Assembly: GCF_000151315.2 (NCBI RefSeq)
Contig: NW_011887298.1
Span: forward strand, 516,577 to 580,576
DNA length: 64,000 nt
Source: Capsaspora owczarzaki ATCC 30864
Taxonomy: Eukaryota; Opisthokonta; Filasterea
Direction of reading: 5' to 3'
Shown: positions 34,101-45,300 of the stretch, one piece after another
How positions within the stretch are numbered: the first letter of the stretch is position 1
Layout of the letters: each line of letters opens with the position of its first letter
Program-made: the position numbers and the translations under genes
The notes under the pieces: model-generated
What the model was told of the DNA's origin: nothing
Seen by the model: only the letters and a program-made list of their open reading frames with translations
Databases searched by the model: none

Positions 34101-34573
34101 TGATTTTCCGCCGCCCTTCCATTCGAACAGCGCAAAAACAACGCCAACTGCAAACACAGCAAAGACGCTCCGAAAGCGACCCGTTTTTCGTTTTTGTTTT
34201 CGTACGCAGCCAAATTGCAGGTAGAGACAGAGAGAGCGAGAGAACAAGGAATAAGCTTCAAGCAATGGACCACACGACCAGTTCGATCACCAGTGTTTGT
34301 TCTGGGGGTGGGGGTGGACATGACAACGAAAGGGGATGCGCGACGGTGACCTGGCAAACGCGCCAAGCAAAAAAGAAGAAAGCCGACAAAAAAAAAAAAA
34401 AAAAAAAAAACCAATGACGCACGTTTCGAGAGCAACAGGACGGTGAGCAGCTCCACATCGACCATTCCGTCGGACAAGGGAGACGGAGCTGCGGCTGCTG
34501 GAGGCGGCGGTGGTGGTGCGGAGGAGAAGGTCTCGTGTGCTGCGCGTCCTGAGCTGGGCTTGAGGAGTGTCAT
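31161..34573 (-). CDS. Ubiquitin-specific protease (C19) with UBA-like and UIM-like motifs
   Basis: Cysteine protease that removes ubiquitin. Exons 34573-34423 and 33832-31161 give 940 residues, phases matching. A UBA-like helix pair (ARLLLAACDWNVDVAADWLQ) precedes the catalytic domain. The Cys box is GISNAGNTCYIDALLFALF, the QQDTAELFYFLTDLF box follows, and the His/Asp box is GHYVTYAANEYDDWVLFDDT. UIM-like motifs occur inside the domain (HDDHEMALRLQAQES) and near the end (ERDHQMALQLQEAAY), with His-rich sequence between. The domain is enlarged by Ser/Gln-rich insertions. The 590-nt intron 1 has a weak acceptor, so a further small exon is possible. It shares a 109-bp upstream region with SDHAF4. 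It is clearly a USP; the subfamily is not assigned. Confidence 0.88.
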
Positions 34574-34682
34574 CCGGAAACTCGAGCAATAAAACGAGAT
34601 AGAAGACTGAATTCAGTCTGAGTTTTGTTTTCAATTCTCTGAACACACACACCCTAAATTCACGGAATCAATCATCATCCTA
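34574..34682. promoter_or_regulatory. Compact bidirectional promoter of USP and SDHAF4
   Basis: Only 109 bp separate the two outward-facing start codons. Both genes must use promoter elements in this stretch or inside each other's 5' regions. I see no TATA box in an obvious position. Role inferred from geometry. Confidence 0.5.
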
Positions 34683-35144
34683 ATGCTCAGAGTTGTTGCT
34701 GGCCAGTGTGTGCGGGGAATGCGCCAGGCGGCGGCGTTGCATCCACACGTGCGAATGATGATGGCCTCAGCGACTCCCAGCACCACTGCTGCCGCTCCCG
34801 AGGCCAGCGCATCCACTGCTGCAGCAACAGCAACAGCAACAGGATCCACTACGCAGCCATTGCGGCGCATCCCGACCATGAAGCTGAACGATCCGAGCAA
34901 ACGCAAAAAGCCAAAGGCACCGATGGTGACGCTCGCGGAAGTCGCACTTGCGTCTCCTGCGCCCGCCCAGCAGCAGCCATCAGCCCAGCAGCAGTCAAAG
35001 TCAAGCGCAACGGCAGAAGAGGAGGACGACGGACACGAGTACGAGTACATCAACCCACAGACTGGCGAACGCGGTGGCCCGCGCGGCCCAGAGCCCACTC
35101 GCTATGGTGACTGGGAGAAGAACGGCCGGGCCATTGATTTCTGA
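34683..35144 (+). CDS. SDHAF4: Succinate dehydrogenase assembly factor 4
   Basis: Mitochondrial chaperone that binds flavinylated SDHA and helps its joining to SDHB. The 153-residue protein has an Arg-rich, acid-free start ([20 protein letters not shown]) fitting a matrix-targeting peptide. An Ala/Thr/Gln-rich spacer follows, and then the diagnostic C-terminus [20 protein letters not shown] plus [10 protein letters not shown], almost identical to the family signature. It is a single exon. The spacer makes it longer than the human protein. Assignment is firm. Confidence 0.95.
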   Translation: MLRVVAGQCVRGMRQAAALHPHVRMMMASATPSTTAAAPEASASTAAATATATGSTTQPLRRIPTMKLNDPSKRKKPKAPMVTLAEVALASPAPAQQQPSAQQQSKSSATAEEEDDGHEYEYINPQTGERGGPRGPEPTRYGDWEKNGRAIDF

Positions 35145-35559
35145 ACAAGAACCCATCATCCCATCCAGCCATCATGGGGATCAATCGAGCAGCCTTGGAA
35201 ATCGCAGGACATGTCCTGAAGTGCAGTTCGTGCGTTGGTCCTTTTTTCTGCGTCAGATTTTACAATGTTTTCTGAATAACACTCATGTACAAATGACAAC
35301 TTCATTCATGACCGAAACAAACAAAAAATGTGTACAAGCAATAAAACGCAACAACAAAAGGGAGGGGACAGAGGATATCAAGCAGCGTTTGAACCAAGCG
35401 GAAAACAAAATTCCGAGAACAAAGAAAGGAAAAAAACAAGACCAGAAATGAGGGGAGCTCAATCAAAACACGGGTAGCCCCCCAATCCATGAATGGATGC
35501 ACGCCACGACAAGGGAATGAACGAAATAGCACAAAAAGAAAACCTGACAAAAAAGCGGA

Positions 35560-38500
35560 TTACACAAGACCGTATTGCATGAGATGCAACTGTTGGATGA
35601 TATCTTTGCAGGCATCAAACACTCGCTTGACGTTCTCAGTGCTGATTGCAGTGGTGAAGTGCGGGTAGACGCGCTTGTGCTCGGTTTCTGATGAGGGTGG
35701 AAACAGCCAATCAAAAAAAAAAAAAAAATGAGCAACGGAACAAAACGTCACAAAAACATCAATGGCAAACAAGAAAAACAGAAACAAAACGACAACGTAC
35801 CGCGGCCAATCTTCATGAAAATGTCCTTGATGTAGGCCTTGGCAGCTTCTGGGTTGTTGCCGCCATTGTAGTCTGGGAACTCGTCAGCAGGGAGTGCCTT
35901 GACGCGAATCTTCTCCTCGAGCAAGTCCTCCTTGTTCAAGAAGAGAATGACGGAAACCTTCTCGAGCCAGCGGTTCTTCCAGATGTTCTGGAAGAGCTCG
36001 AGCGACTCGCGCAGTCGATTTTGGGAAGCGTCCTCGCGCAACACTTGGTCGTACGCGCTTGCTGCAACCACGAAGATGATGGCCGTGACATCGCCAAAGC
36101 ATTGAATCCACTTCCTGCGCTCGGAGCGTTGGCCGCCGACGTCAAACATGCTGCAAAAGTTCAAAAGTGGAGACCATGGTGTGAGTTTCATGACCAAGAG
36201 AAGGCAGGCGAGGCAAACGCGCGAGCAGAAGGGTTTGAAGGACTTACTGGAACTGGACCCCGCTGATTTGGAAGCGAGTCTCAAAGATACCGGTTGTGAC
36301 AATACGCATGCGAAGCATGTCCATTTCGCTGGGGTTGTAGCCCTTCTCGACCAGTCGGTTGACATTGTCGAAAAAGCTAAACGCGACGGAAGAGGGGGAA
36401 ACACCAAAGAAAAACAAAAAGAGTCAATGACGATCGGTTGCCATCATCACGAAAAGATCGGCCCAACAAACCAAACGGCCAACTTACTATCCTGCACTGT
36501 CGTTCAGCTGGTACTCGTTGGAGCGGTTGTAGCACTCCTTGATACCGTTGTCGGCCCACAGGGACTTGATGTGGCCAAAGAACTCGGCGTTGTAGTCTTC
36601 GGGCTCCATGTCGTACTCCTCCTTGCCGTTGATAAAGTCGCAGTGTGTCTGGTTGGCGCTGTCGGCAAGCTTGATGCCAAGCTGCTCCATGGCAGCAATG
36701 ATGACCTTCATTGAGGAGAGAACGTTCTCGAAGATGATGGGCTTGCCTTGGCTCCTGTCTTCGTCAGAGAAACCATCCTTGTGGATGATTTGCATCTGCT
36801 TGACAATCGTGGACTTGCCAGACTCACCAGCACCTGAAGAGAGACGCAGACATGTACACAGAGGGGAGGAGGCGAGAAAAAGAAAGAAAAGAAAAAGGTC
36901 AGTTACAGTCAAGAAAACAAAATAACGTAAAAACCAATCAACCCTTCTAACAACCGCCAACCACCAGCAAAGTGAATGTGAGCATGCATGGGGATTTTGT
37001 TCCAACAGAGTGTTGTTGCAAGAAGCGAGTCATAGAAAGAAAAGACGAAACAAATAATAAAAAAAAAAAAGTCCAAAATAACATCACAAACCACAAACAA
37101 AAAACCGGAAAAAAAAAAAGTTAAAAAAAAAAAAAAACGAACAGAGGCGCAAGCAAGAGAGCATGTTTGGGTGTAGAGTAGAGCAGTCAAGCACAAAGCT
37201 CCACGAGTTGCGACGAAAGCGAGAGAGAGAGAGAGAGAGCGCGAGCTAGTGAAGGAGATCGAACGCAATCACTAGGCAAAAACAAAAACAACATAAAAAA
37301 CCACAAGATGCCCCGCTGCACCGTTTGGATTCCGATGCGACATGCAACGTGTTTGCGTGCCCTTTTTTCGGGTTGTGATCATGTTGATGAGCAAGATACT
37401 TGTGGTAGCGAGCGGGGTGATGACGACCGCAAGCGTGCCTCAACCACACGCGTTCACCCGTCAAAGAAAAAAAAAAGAAAAAAACGGAAAACAGATCACG
37501 AATATCGCACTCGTGAAGGCGACCAGATGAGAGCGAAAGAGAAGAAGAAAGCGAAAAAGAGCCCCATTCATCTATGCACAATCGTCTCGCCGAACGCACT
37601 TGGTGTGGCAGATCGAGCCAGAACCAACCAGAAGGGGGTGCACCAAAAAACCATCACCGAAAAAAAAAAAAAAAAAGATATTAATATAAAAAAAAAAAAC
37701 CACAACACAAACAGAAATAATAAAGAAAAAAATAATAATAAAAAATACTAAAAAGAAAGAACAAGGACACTGCCAGACGCCTGGTTGCGCATGTGTAATC
37801 CAGCTGACTCCAATTGCAAGTGCACGAAAGCACCATCAGGAATGGGCCGAAGCAAAGCAGAAACCAGAAAACACACGAATGAAAAGGAAACCCGAAAAAA
37901 AAAAAAGAAAAAAAAAAGAAAAAAAGACCTTCTTGTCCGGCTCTGTGGTTGGCAGGCGCTCTCCCCCTCGCAGTCCGACTCCGAGAAGACAGGAGATCGC
38001 GAGGGGAATGAGCCAACACACGTGCTAACACGGAGGCGGCTGCAGCAGGAGTAATAACCATGACAGCAGCAAACTCGCAGCCGGAGAAAATAGCATCGCA
38101 ACGTGAATAAATTGGAAAAAAAAAAGACATAACAAAGTACGCTTCGCATTTTGCCATTGCGCGTTTTTTTTTTTTTTTTTTTTTTTTGGTTCGGTCCATG
38201 TCAGACGACCCCCCTTTGTGCCTTGTTGTGTGCTCTTCACGACCGATGCAATGTGAAGCGACGATGCGCATGCACGAGCACGCAACCGAGCACCGAGCAA
38301 CACAAAGCAAATCGCAGCCAGGGCATTGTGAAGAGACCGTTGTGAAGAGAAAGAGAAACAGAAGCAGAAACAAAAAAAAAAAAAAAAAAATTAAAGGAAA
38401 GCGGTTGCAACTTTTTTTTTTTGTCCCTCAGCTTCTTCTTCCAACGGTGCGCCGAAGCAGAGCGGCCGAGTGTCAGCCGTGAACGAGATGGGGTGAATGG

Positions 38501-38727
38501 GAGGTGAGTGGGGATGAGCAGTGCCGCAGTAGACGAGAAGCTGGGGAAAGCATCAACAGAAGGGGAAAAAAAGGGAAAAAAAAATTGTGTTTTGTGCTTT
38601 TTTTTTTTTTTTTTTTACCAAGCAAAAGTAGCTTCAGTTCATCTTTCAATGCCTTGTTGTCCTTCTTGAGCTTCTTGTCGATCTCTTTGCTGGCCACAGA
38701 CGCGTCATCACCACCGCAGCAAGGCAT
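35560..38727 (-). CDS. Heterotrimeric G protein alpha subunit, Gs-like
   Basis: GTPase that couples seven-TM receptors to effectors at the plasma membrane. Five exons: 38727-38619, 36833-36488, 36376-36248, 36150-35801, 35687-35560, giving 353 residues. G-box motifs: G1 GAGESGKST, switch [15 protein letters not shown] (toxin-target Arg present), switch [18 protein letters not shown] with catalytic Gln, and G4 LFLNKEDLL. The N-terminus MPCCGGDD offers palmitoylation cysteines but has Pro rather than Gly at position 2, so no myristoylation. The C-terminus [14 protein letters not shown] resembles the Gs/Gq style and lacks the Cys at -4 used by pertussis toxin. Intron 1 is 1785 nt, by far the longest here. 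A seven-TM gene lies divergently upstream. Confidence 0.94.
36834..38618 (-). other. Very long first intron of the G-alpha gene
   Basis: A 1785-nt intron separates the short N-terminal exon from the P-loop exon. It contains many A runs on the plus strand (T runs in the sense direction), with intervening blocks of normal composition at about 37300-37650, 37770-38100 and 38190-38330. Plus- and minus-strand ORFs within it show no domain. Its size suggests regulatory content or an embedded unannotated element, but I could not identify one. Confidence 0.5.
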
Positions 38728-39507
38728 GGTTGAAATGGATTCGTTAGGATTGTGCTGAGCGCGAAACGGCTGACGAAGAATTGAGTTTTTGAAAAAAAAA
38801 AAACGGCGAAAAAAATAAAAATCACAACCGAAAAATAATAATATTAAGAACTATTAAAAAAAAAAAAAAAAAAAGAATGGCATACCAATTTTTGACCTTT
38901 TCGTTTGTTGATCAAAATCAAAAGAGCTGGAGTTTGGAGAGTCAAAGCTCAGACGAGACCGCGCGCGTGTGTGTGTGACTGAGCATGAATGTGAGAGTTG
39001 AGATAGAGAGCGAGAGTCAGAGAGGAACAAGGAGCGAAGAGATTCACTGTGAAAAAAAAAGGGGGGCTTTTGTTATTCTGAATTGGAGGTCAGCGTTTTG
39101 AAGCGTCGGAACGTCGGAACGCAGCACTTTGGAGCGGCACAGTCGAAACCCTTCTTTTGTCATCGCATCCATGTGTCAAGCAGCAGAAGCAACCCCGACA
39201 CAGATGCGTCCCCTTGACCGAGGACTGGCAGCAACGGTCCTTCGATCATCCTCACCCCTGACCCGCCGGCTCGCTTTGCTTCACGCGCGCGTTCCAAAAA
39301 CTCACAACTGTGCGGTTTCGATCTTTTTGTTTATTGTTTTTGTTTTGGTTGTTTGTTTTGATTGTTTGTCGGTTGATTGCGACATTTCATTGATCTCAGA
39401 TTTGGGTTCCACTCGTTTTTTTCAATTTCTATTGGACCAAAAGGAAAGCTGCTTTCAAAAAAAATCCAAAACCCTACTGAGCGAGCTTGCCGCTACAAAA
39501 GCTAGCA

Positions 39508-39564
<57 letters not shown>

Positions 39565-39867
39565 CTTCTTTGTGTAGCTTCCTGTTCTCCTCTTGCTTGT
39601 GCAGGCGCGAGCGTTTTGAGCGAGTTGGGAAAGTCACACAGGAAGAAGAGCCATAACAAATCAATAGGAGTGCTCTGTGCCACATTTGGCGCTACTGTGG
39701 TTCACCTGCTTCGCTCTGCTGCTGCTGCACGGACAGTCCCGCCCAGTCCCCCACTTCAATCGCAAGACTTTGCGAGACAATCGCACCATCGAGCGCCGAG
39801 ACCCGCCCCTGTCTCAACACGTCCGTCTTGCTAGGGTTGGACCGAACAAGCTCTCTCAAGTTTTCGC
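38728..39867. other. Divergent intergenic region between G-alpha and seven-TM genes, with CT microsatellite
   Basis: 1.1 kb shared upstream region of two outward-facing signalling genes. It contains A runs near 38855-38874, a (CT)n microsatellite at 39512-39562 and a pyrimidine-rich stretch. ORFs across it are low-complexity shadows of the repeat. It likely holds both promoters. Confidence 0.5.
39512..39562. repeat. (CT)n microsatellite
   Basis: About 25 uninterrupted CT dinucleotides roughly 300 bp upstream of the seven-TM start. GAGA/CT tracts often sit in promoters, but no function is shown here. Confidence 0.9.
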
Positions 39868-41280
39868 ATGGCCATGCCTTCTTCTTCACACCAGCTGTTT
39901 GAGCCATGCCCGTTTCCATGGACCAACGCGCCACTCTGCAATCAGACGTACGCAGACGCCTTTGGTAGCGAGTACACCAACTACTGGGCAGCGCAGACAG
40001 TCATCACCCTCGCGACCGCTCTGCTCGTGTTCTGGCGCGCCGCGGTCGTCTTCCGCTCGCAGCACCACTGGAGCCCGTTCGCCAGCTTTCGCAACTTGAT
40101 GCTGTGGTATGCTATTCTGGGCGTGCTGATGCTCCTCGCCAAGATTTCAGATCCACTCGGATGGTCGAATCAGCTGCCTCTGGTTGTCATCCAGCTGTTG
40201 CTCGCTGGAGCAGTAAACGCCGTGCTTTCAGCCTTGTGAGTCGATCGTTCATCGCTTTTTTTTTGGTTGTCGAGCACATGTGCACCGCATCTAGTTGCTG
40301 TTTTTTTTTTCTAACGTGGCACAACACCCCCGTTTCGCTTCGTTTTTGGCAGCATTTTCTTTTCGTATTCCGTCATGTGTATCTATGATTCCGTTACATT
40401 CGGGCATGTCGTTACCAGGGCGAACAAGAGGTCCATGTACCTTGCAAACGTTGTCATCTGGATCCAAAGCATCATCCTCGCAGCCCTCTCCGTTCCTGTC
40501 GGCCCGTTCTGGGTTTGCTTGCTCATCCAGTTTTCGTTTTTCGGCCTGGGAATTGTCGGTCCGCTCATCCTCTCTCTTCGGTATGGCTTTGGGTTGATAC
40601 GCTCGTTACGAGAGGCATCCACGTTTGTCCAGTCTCTACCCATGCCCAATAGACGCAGCGCCAGCCGGATCAGTCCGACAACGCCTCCCACTTCGCGTGA
40701 CACTCCCGCGGCAGCTGAAACATCCGTTTCCGCTGTAGCTCCCACGCCTCCACAAGAAGCGTCTCTGACTGGCCCGGCCATCCCCGTGATTGTCGAGTCG
40801 CCTTCTGGTCCGGCAACCGATAACGATCGGAGACCCTCCGGCACCGAGTCGACCCAGGCTTCGTTCACCGCTCTCAAACCTCCGCCCGATCACTTGGGAC
40901 TTCCCTCCCAGACCGTCAATTCGACCAGTGAGTCTTCGAGCAGGAATGGCAGTAATGTCTTGGACGACTTGCACGAACCCGTTGCTCGGCAACGACACAT
41001 CAAGCGAGCCCATGCGAACGACAATGCTGGAGAGCGCGCTGCACTCCTCAAGCACCTTTTGCGCCTGTTTCTCGTAATGCAGATCTGCGCAGTCATTGGC
41101 ATCGCGGTCATTGTTTGGATTTTGGTGGATGTTTCTCGCGAGCAACGCGACTACGCCGCCGGACGCATCCCCATCCCGTCTACGACTCAGCTGACTCAGC
41201 AAACACTGGTTCTCGTGGCTCAGTGTCTGTCCTATCTGGTGATTCTGATCGGATTTGGTCGGCGTGCAGCTCGGCGATAG
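39868..41280 (+). CDS. Seven-transmembrane protein, receptor-like, family unassigned
   Basis: Exons 39868-40235 and 40353-41280 give 431 residues. I count seven hydrophobic helices: TVITLATALLVFW; LMLWYAILGVLMLLA; LPLVVIQLLLAGAVNAVLSA; ANVVIWIQSIILAALSV; VCLLIQFSFFGLGIVGPLIL; LFLVMQICAVIGIAVIVWIL; LVLVAQCLSYLVILIGF. The short N-terminus has two Cys and an NQT sequon and would be outside the cell. A 130-residue Pro/Ser/Thr-rich loop lies between helices 5 and 6, the third intracellular loop if this is a receptor. I do not recognise a named GPCR class. A TOM1/GPR137-type membrane protein is an alternative. It is head-to-head with a G-alpha gene. Confidence 0.72.
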
Positions 41281-41765
41281 TCGCTGGATTGTTCGAGCAA
41301 GCGGTGCGCAACGATGGTTGCCTTCGAGTGGGCGATTATGGTCGTTCAAGTTGCTCAACCTGATTCAGATTGGGGTTGGTGGTACCTTGCAACGAATGAA
41401 TGGAAGGCTTGTTCTCCGTCCGATCGATAGAAAGCCACGGTTCTGAATGCCGTGCCGCAGTTGCTTTTCGATTTCGCTTCTTGTGTGCGTGGTTGCTTGG
41501 CTTTGGCCAGCGTGCACGCATCGCACACTCGACATGTCTTTATTTCAAGGCGCTGCACACAACTAGAACGACATGGGAGGAAGGTGGGGTGCGTGGATTT
41601 TCGGCAGCGCCCCACTACATTCTTACTGTATTCCCATTCGTTTCTACGGTGTACGATTGTAGAGTAATTATTTATTGATAACATTCAACTGGAAACATCT
41701 TTGTGGACGTGGCAACGAAGCGAGTTGCGGGGTTTTCTTTTGCAGTAAGCGTTTTGAAAATATAG
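41281..41765. other. Intergenic region after the seven-TM gene
   Basis: About 480 bp with no convincing gene. ORFs on both strands are short and low in protein character. It likely contains the 3' UTR of the seven-TM gene. It is AT-richer than its surroundings near 41640-41760. Confidence 0.4.
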
Positions 41766-41826
41766 TGTTACGACCTTACCCGGAACTTAACCTAGAATCA
41801 CAACTGAAGCGGGCCAATTCGTAACA
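41766..41826 (+). mobile_element. Short repeat copy with TG...CA ends (left of the SAMD9-like gene)
   Basis: A 61-bp unit with ends TGTTACGA and TCGTAACA, which are inverted repeats of each other. About 45 bp from its left end recur with one mismatch, in reverse orientation, at 46598-46730. It is shorter than that copy. I see no clean target-site duplication around it. The TG...CA ends could mean a solo-LTR fossil or a miniature inverted-repeat element; the family is not settled. Confidence 0.6.
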
Positions 41827-42301
41827 TATAAATTACTCGCAACATCAACCCATTACTCGTATCTTCGTGGAAAGATCTCTGATCATAACAATTCCACTTC
41901 TTCAAGGACCTCAGATTGATAGCTTGCTCCTGTTTGGCGGTACAAATTGGATTTTCTAAACCGAATCTATTCTCTCTCTCTCTCTTTTTTTTTTTTTTTT
42001 TTTTTTTGTCTCACTTTTTTTTCTCTTTCTTTCTTCTTCTTCCGCATTCCACCCCTTTCCCTTCCTCACCCACCCTCTTCGCTTGGCGTTTTTCTTGTGT
42101 TCTCGTCTGCCGCGCAAGCTCTATCGTGCTCCAAGGCCTGCCCTTGCACAACTTGACTGTGTTCTCCCTTTTTTTTTTTTTTTTTTTTTTGTCTTTCTCG
42201 CACACACATTTCCTCTCGTTCTGACGCTTCTTTCTCGCGGTCTCCTTTGACGTCCCACAAGCGCTGCCTTTGCATAATCAACCTGACTGCGCGGTTTCTC
42301 A

Positions 42302-45300
42302 ATGACAATGGCTGAAGTCAGTAAACTGTCAACAAGTGACCGAGAAAAAGTCAAACTGACCCATGACCACCTCAAAAGAATCGCGGCCATGTTCAACGGC
42401 CGCGCTCGAGGGAGCATTCGTGTCGAATCACAATCTACATCCGCAGAGTTTGTCCGCAATTTGCAACAGGTACTCACCAAGCTTTGGCCTCGACCAGAGC
42501 TTTTCGGCGCTGAAGACATTGTCAACTACTCTGGAACTCAGCAACCTGTGCTCTTTTGGAAAGTTGCCGATCCCAAGGGCAACTTTAACTGCTATGACCT
42601 TGAAGCCGAGCCGCTTCCAACAGGAAATGTCATGCTGGTGCAAAGTACATCAAGCTCCGACTTTGGGTGCGTGAAGCGTCGCACCACCGCCGACGCTTTT
42701 TTCGTCCAACCTGAAAAGTACATTCCAAGCTTGGCCGCAGCCAGCTGGCACGACATTTCGCATCGCCCATTGGATCTGCAAGTAGAAAAATCGCCCGTTG
42801 CTGTACCAGCATCTCAAGTTCTTCCGCCGGAGTCGTCGGTGCTTGAGTACAAACAGCAAGCGTCCAGAAAACAAGACCCGATGCCTTACGTGTACACGGC
42901 TGACGATCTGGTCTCTCATTTGCGAGATGTTGGTCAACTGCTGGTTCAGCAGCGCGAGGCGCGCTTGATCATCGGAGTCGCCGATTCTCCGAGCCATGTC
43001 ATTGGTGTTGAAATTTCTTGGAGATTTGCCGAGTCTTTGAACTCTGCTGTCACTACTTGGGCTTCCGAGCTGATCCCCAGTATTTCTGAAACACCCATCA
43101 AGATCTCGATTCAGCCTGTTGTAAACGCCCTTCCGGGTTTGACTCCTGAGACACTGGCAACCTTTGTTGTGATTCAGATCGATGGCAGTCAGGCCCAGCA
43201 GATACTTGCGGCGACGCACGGCCGCGGCCAACGAGTGAAACTTGAAGACGAGCTACCGTCAGATTCCAAAGACGAAGTCAAAGCGCACAAGGTGCTCGTT
43301 GTATTGCAGCAAGATGCCTTGCCCCTTCTGCCGCCGTATTTGCGAGCTGCGTGCGAGCATGTGCAAAGTCTTTCGAATATCTTCGATCCGGCTTTTGACA
43401 CCCCGATGGCAGCCCTTCTGTCTGAATGTCACGCTGTCATCTCAGGGTCACCCGACCCGTGGTCAGCTTTACTCGACCTTCTGGCACCTCGTGTGATCGT
43501 TTCTGTTCAGTTCTCCCGTGGCCAGCCTCTTCTCTTCATTCATCGCCTTGGCAACCCTTTGATGAGTGTTGTCGCGGCTGATGGCAGGCAATATGAGGCA
43601 AACGCCTTGGGCGCTTGGCTTCGGCTCCAAACGCCAAAAGTGTCTCGTGCCTTGCTGAGAGGTGGGATGGCTGTGCGCATCCGACTGCGCTCCTCCGCAG
43701 CAATCCAACAAGGACAGCCTGATTTGGCAGAGGAGGCCATCAAACATATGGTCGGCCACTGTCACTTTGATCTGCAGCTGGAAGTCGATCTGCAACGCCA
43801 TGCATCGCGAAACCGCACAGCCATGGCCTTGCAACCCATACGGCGCCCGTTTGCTCCGCGAATCGTCGTCATTGATGCTGACTTTGCAGTTTCGCATGGG
43901 AGGGAAATTGAGAGGCTATTGCAGACGATTCCAATGCATCGCGTCGCTACGCTGCCAGATGATCCGCTTGGAGCAGCCACAGTGCTACCGCCCAGCGCAT
44001 ACTCTGTTGTTGTCGTTGCACGTCTCGATGACGCGCTAGTCAAGGGGCCGTTGTTTGAGCTTTTAAACAGTCACATGGACATTTGCGATGTCTATCTCGC
44101 CTCTCCACCACCGCGCCACCAAGTTCTGCTGCCACCATCTGTCTCTCGAGACGAGTTTGCTTCTCAAGTCGTACGTAACCCTCCGTGTGAAGTGCAGCTC
44201 GAGGTTGTTCCGCCTGAGCTTTCGTCGTCTCCCGATTTTGATAGCAACATTTTGCTGCAAGCGCAAGACTGGGTTCGGAATGGACATCCGATTCCATGGG
44301 GATTGCTCTCCCGAGACTTTTATGCGATGCGCTCGAATCAAACCTCTTTGGTAACAACCATTTTATCACGCCTTCAAACTGGCCATGGTCTGTCTACACT
44401 GACCGTGGCCCAGACGCTTGCGGGCGCAGGCAGCACCACACTGCTACGAGCTGTCGCCTTTAAACTCGCCAAGACGCACGTCGTGCTCTGGGCATCGAGC
44501 CCTGACACACTCGTCACTCCGGCCGCGTTGGAGTATGTGCGTGCGCTGGGGCGAGAGCATCAGCTAGTGATTGTCTGCGACTTGCCACGCAACGCTCCAG
44601 CTTCCTCATTGCGTCCGTGCTCCGTACTCTGGGATCAAGCTGACCTTCAGCCTGCGGTACTGCTGCAACTTGAACGCACCGAGTTTTGGAACAGCTCAAT
44701 TCCGTCGCACGCGGTTGCAAGCGTGCATCTGGTGCTGGACCAGCAAGAAGCGGCTCGCGTGGTGCGCTGCTTCCAATGTTTGTTTCCAGCCAGGTCTGAC
44801 GCTCTACAAGGTCTGCTTCAGCCGCTTGCGGGCGATTGCGAGCACGACCTGGTTTTGTACCTTGCGACGGCCATGTACGATGCTCCTGCTCGAGGTATTT
44901 TGCGATTCCTCAATCCGCTCGACAGTACAGAGCGCGATGAAGACATGTTTGCGAAGCATATGGCCTTCCTCACTTTGGCAGATGTTCCAGCATCCTGGGA
45001 AGCATGTCGAAGCGCCATCCCTTCACACGATCCGACATGGCATTTGCTACGTCTGGTCCCAGAGGAAAGTGAAAACGGTGGTCGTGTCCGTGTTGCAGTT
45101 TGGCATCCCACCTTGGTCGATGCAGTGCTCGGCCTCGGTCCCTTCTACCGCGACCCTCGGTCCGAGAGCCAGGTTCTTGTCGATGCATGCCTGGCCTCCT
45201 GCCAAACTTCCTGGATTGCGAGCGCCTTGGCGTGGTCTGCGTTACTGAAGCGTCCGAAATCAGCTCCGTTTTCGCCTTTCGTTCAGAGATTGGTGAGCCT

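Noticed and set aside
37300-37750. Possible plus-strand gene inside the G-alpha intron ([15 protein letters not shown]...)
   Set aside because: It becomes Lys/Asn-only sequence over the A tracts and has no domain.
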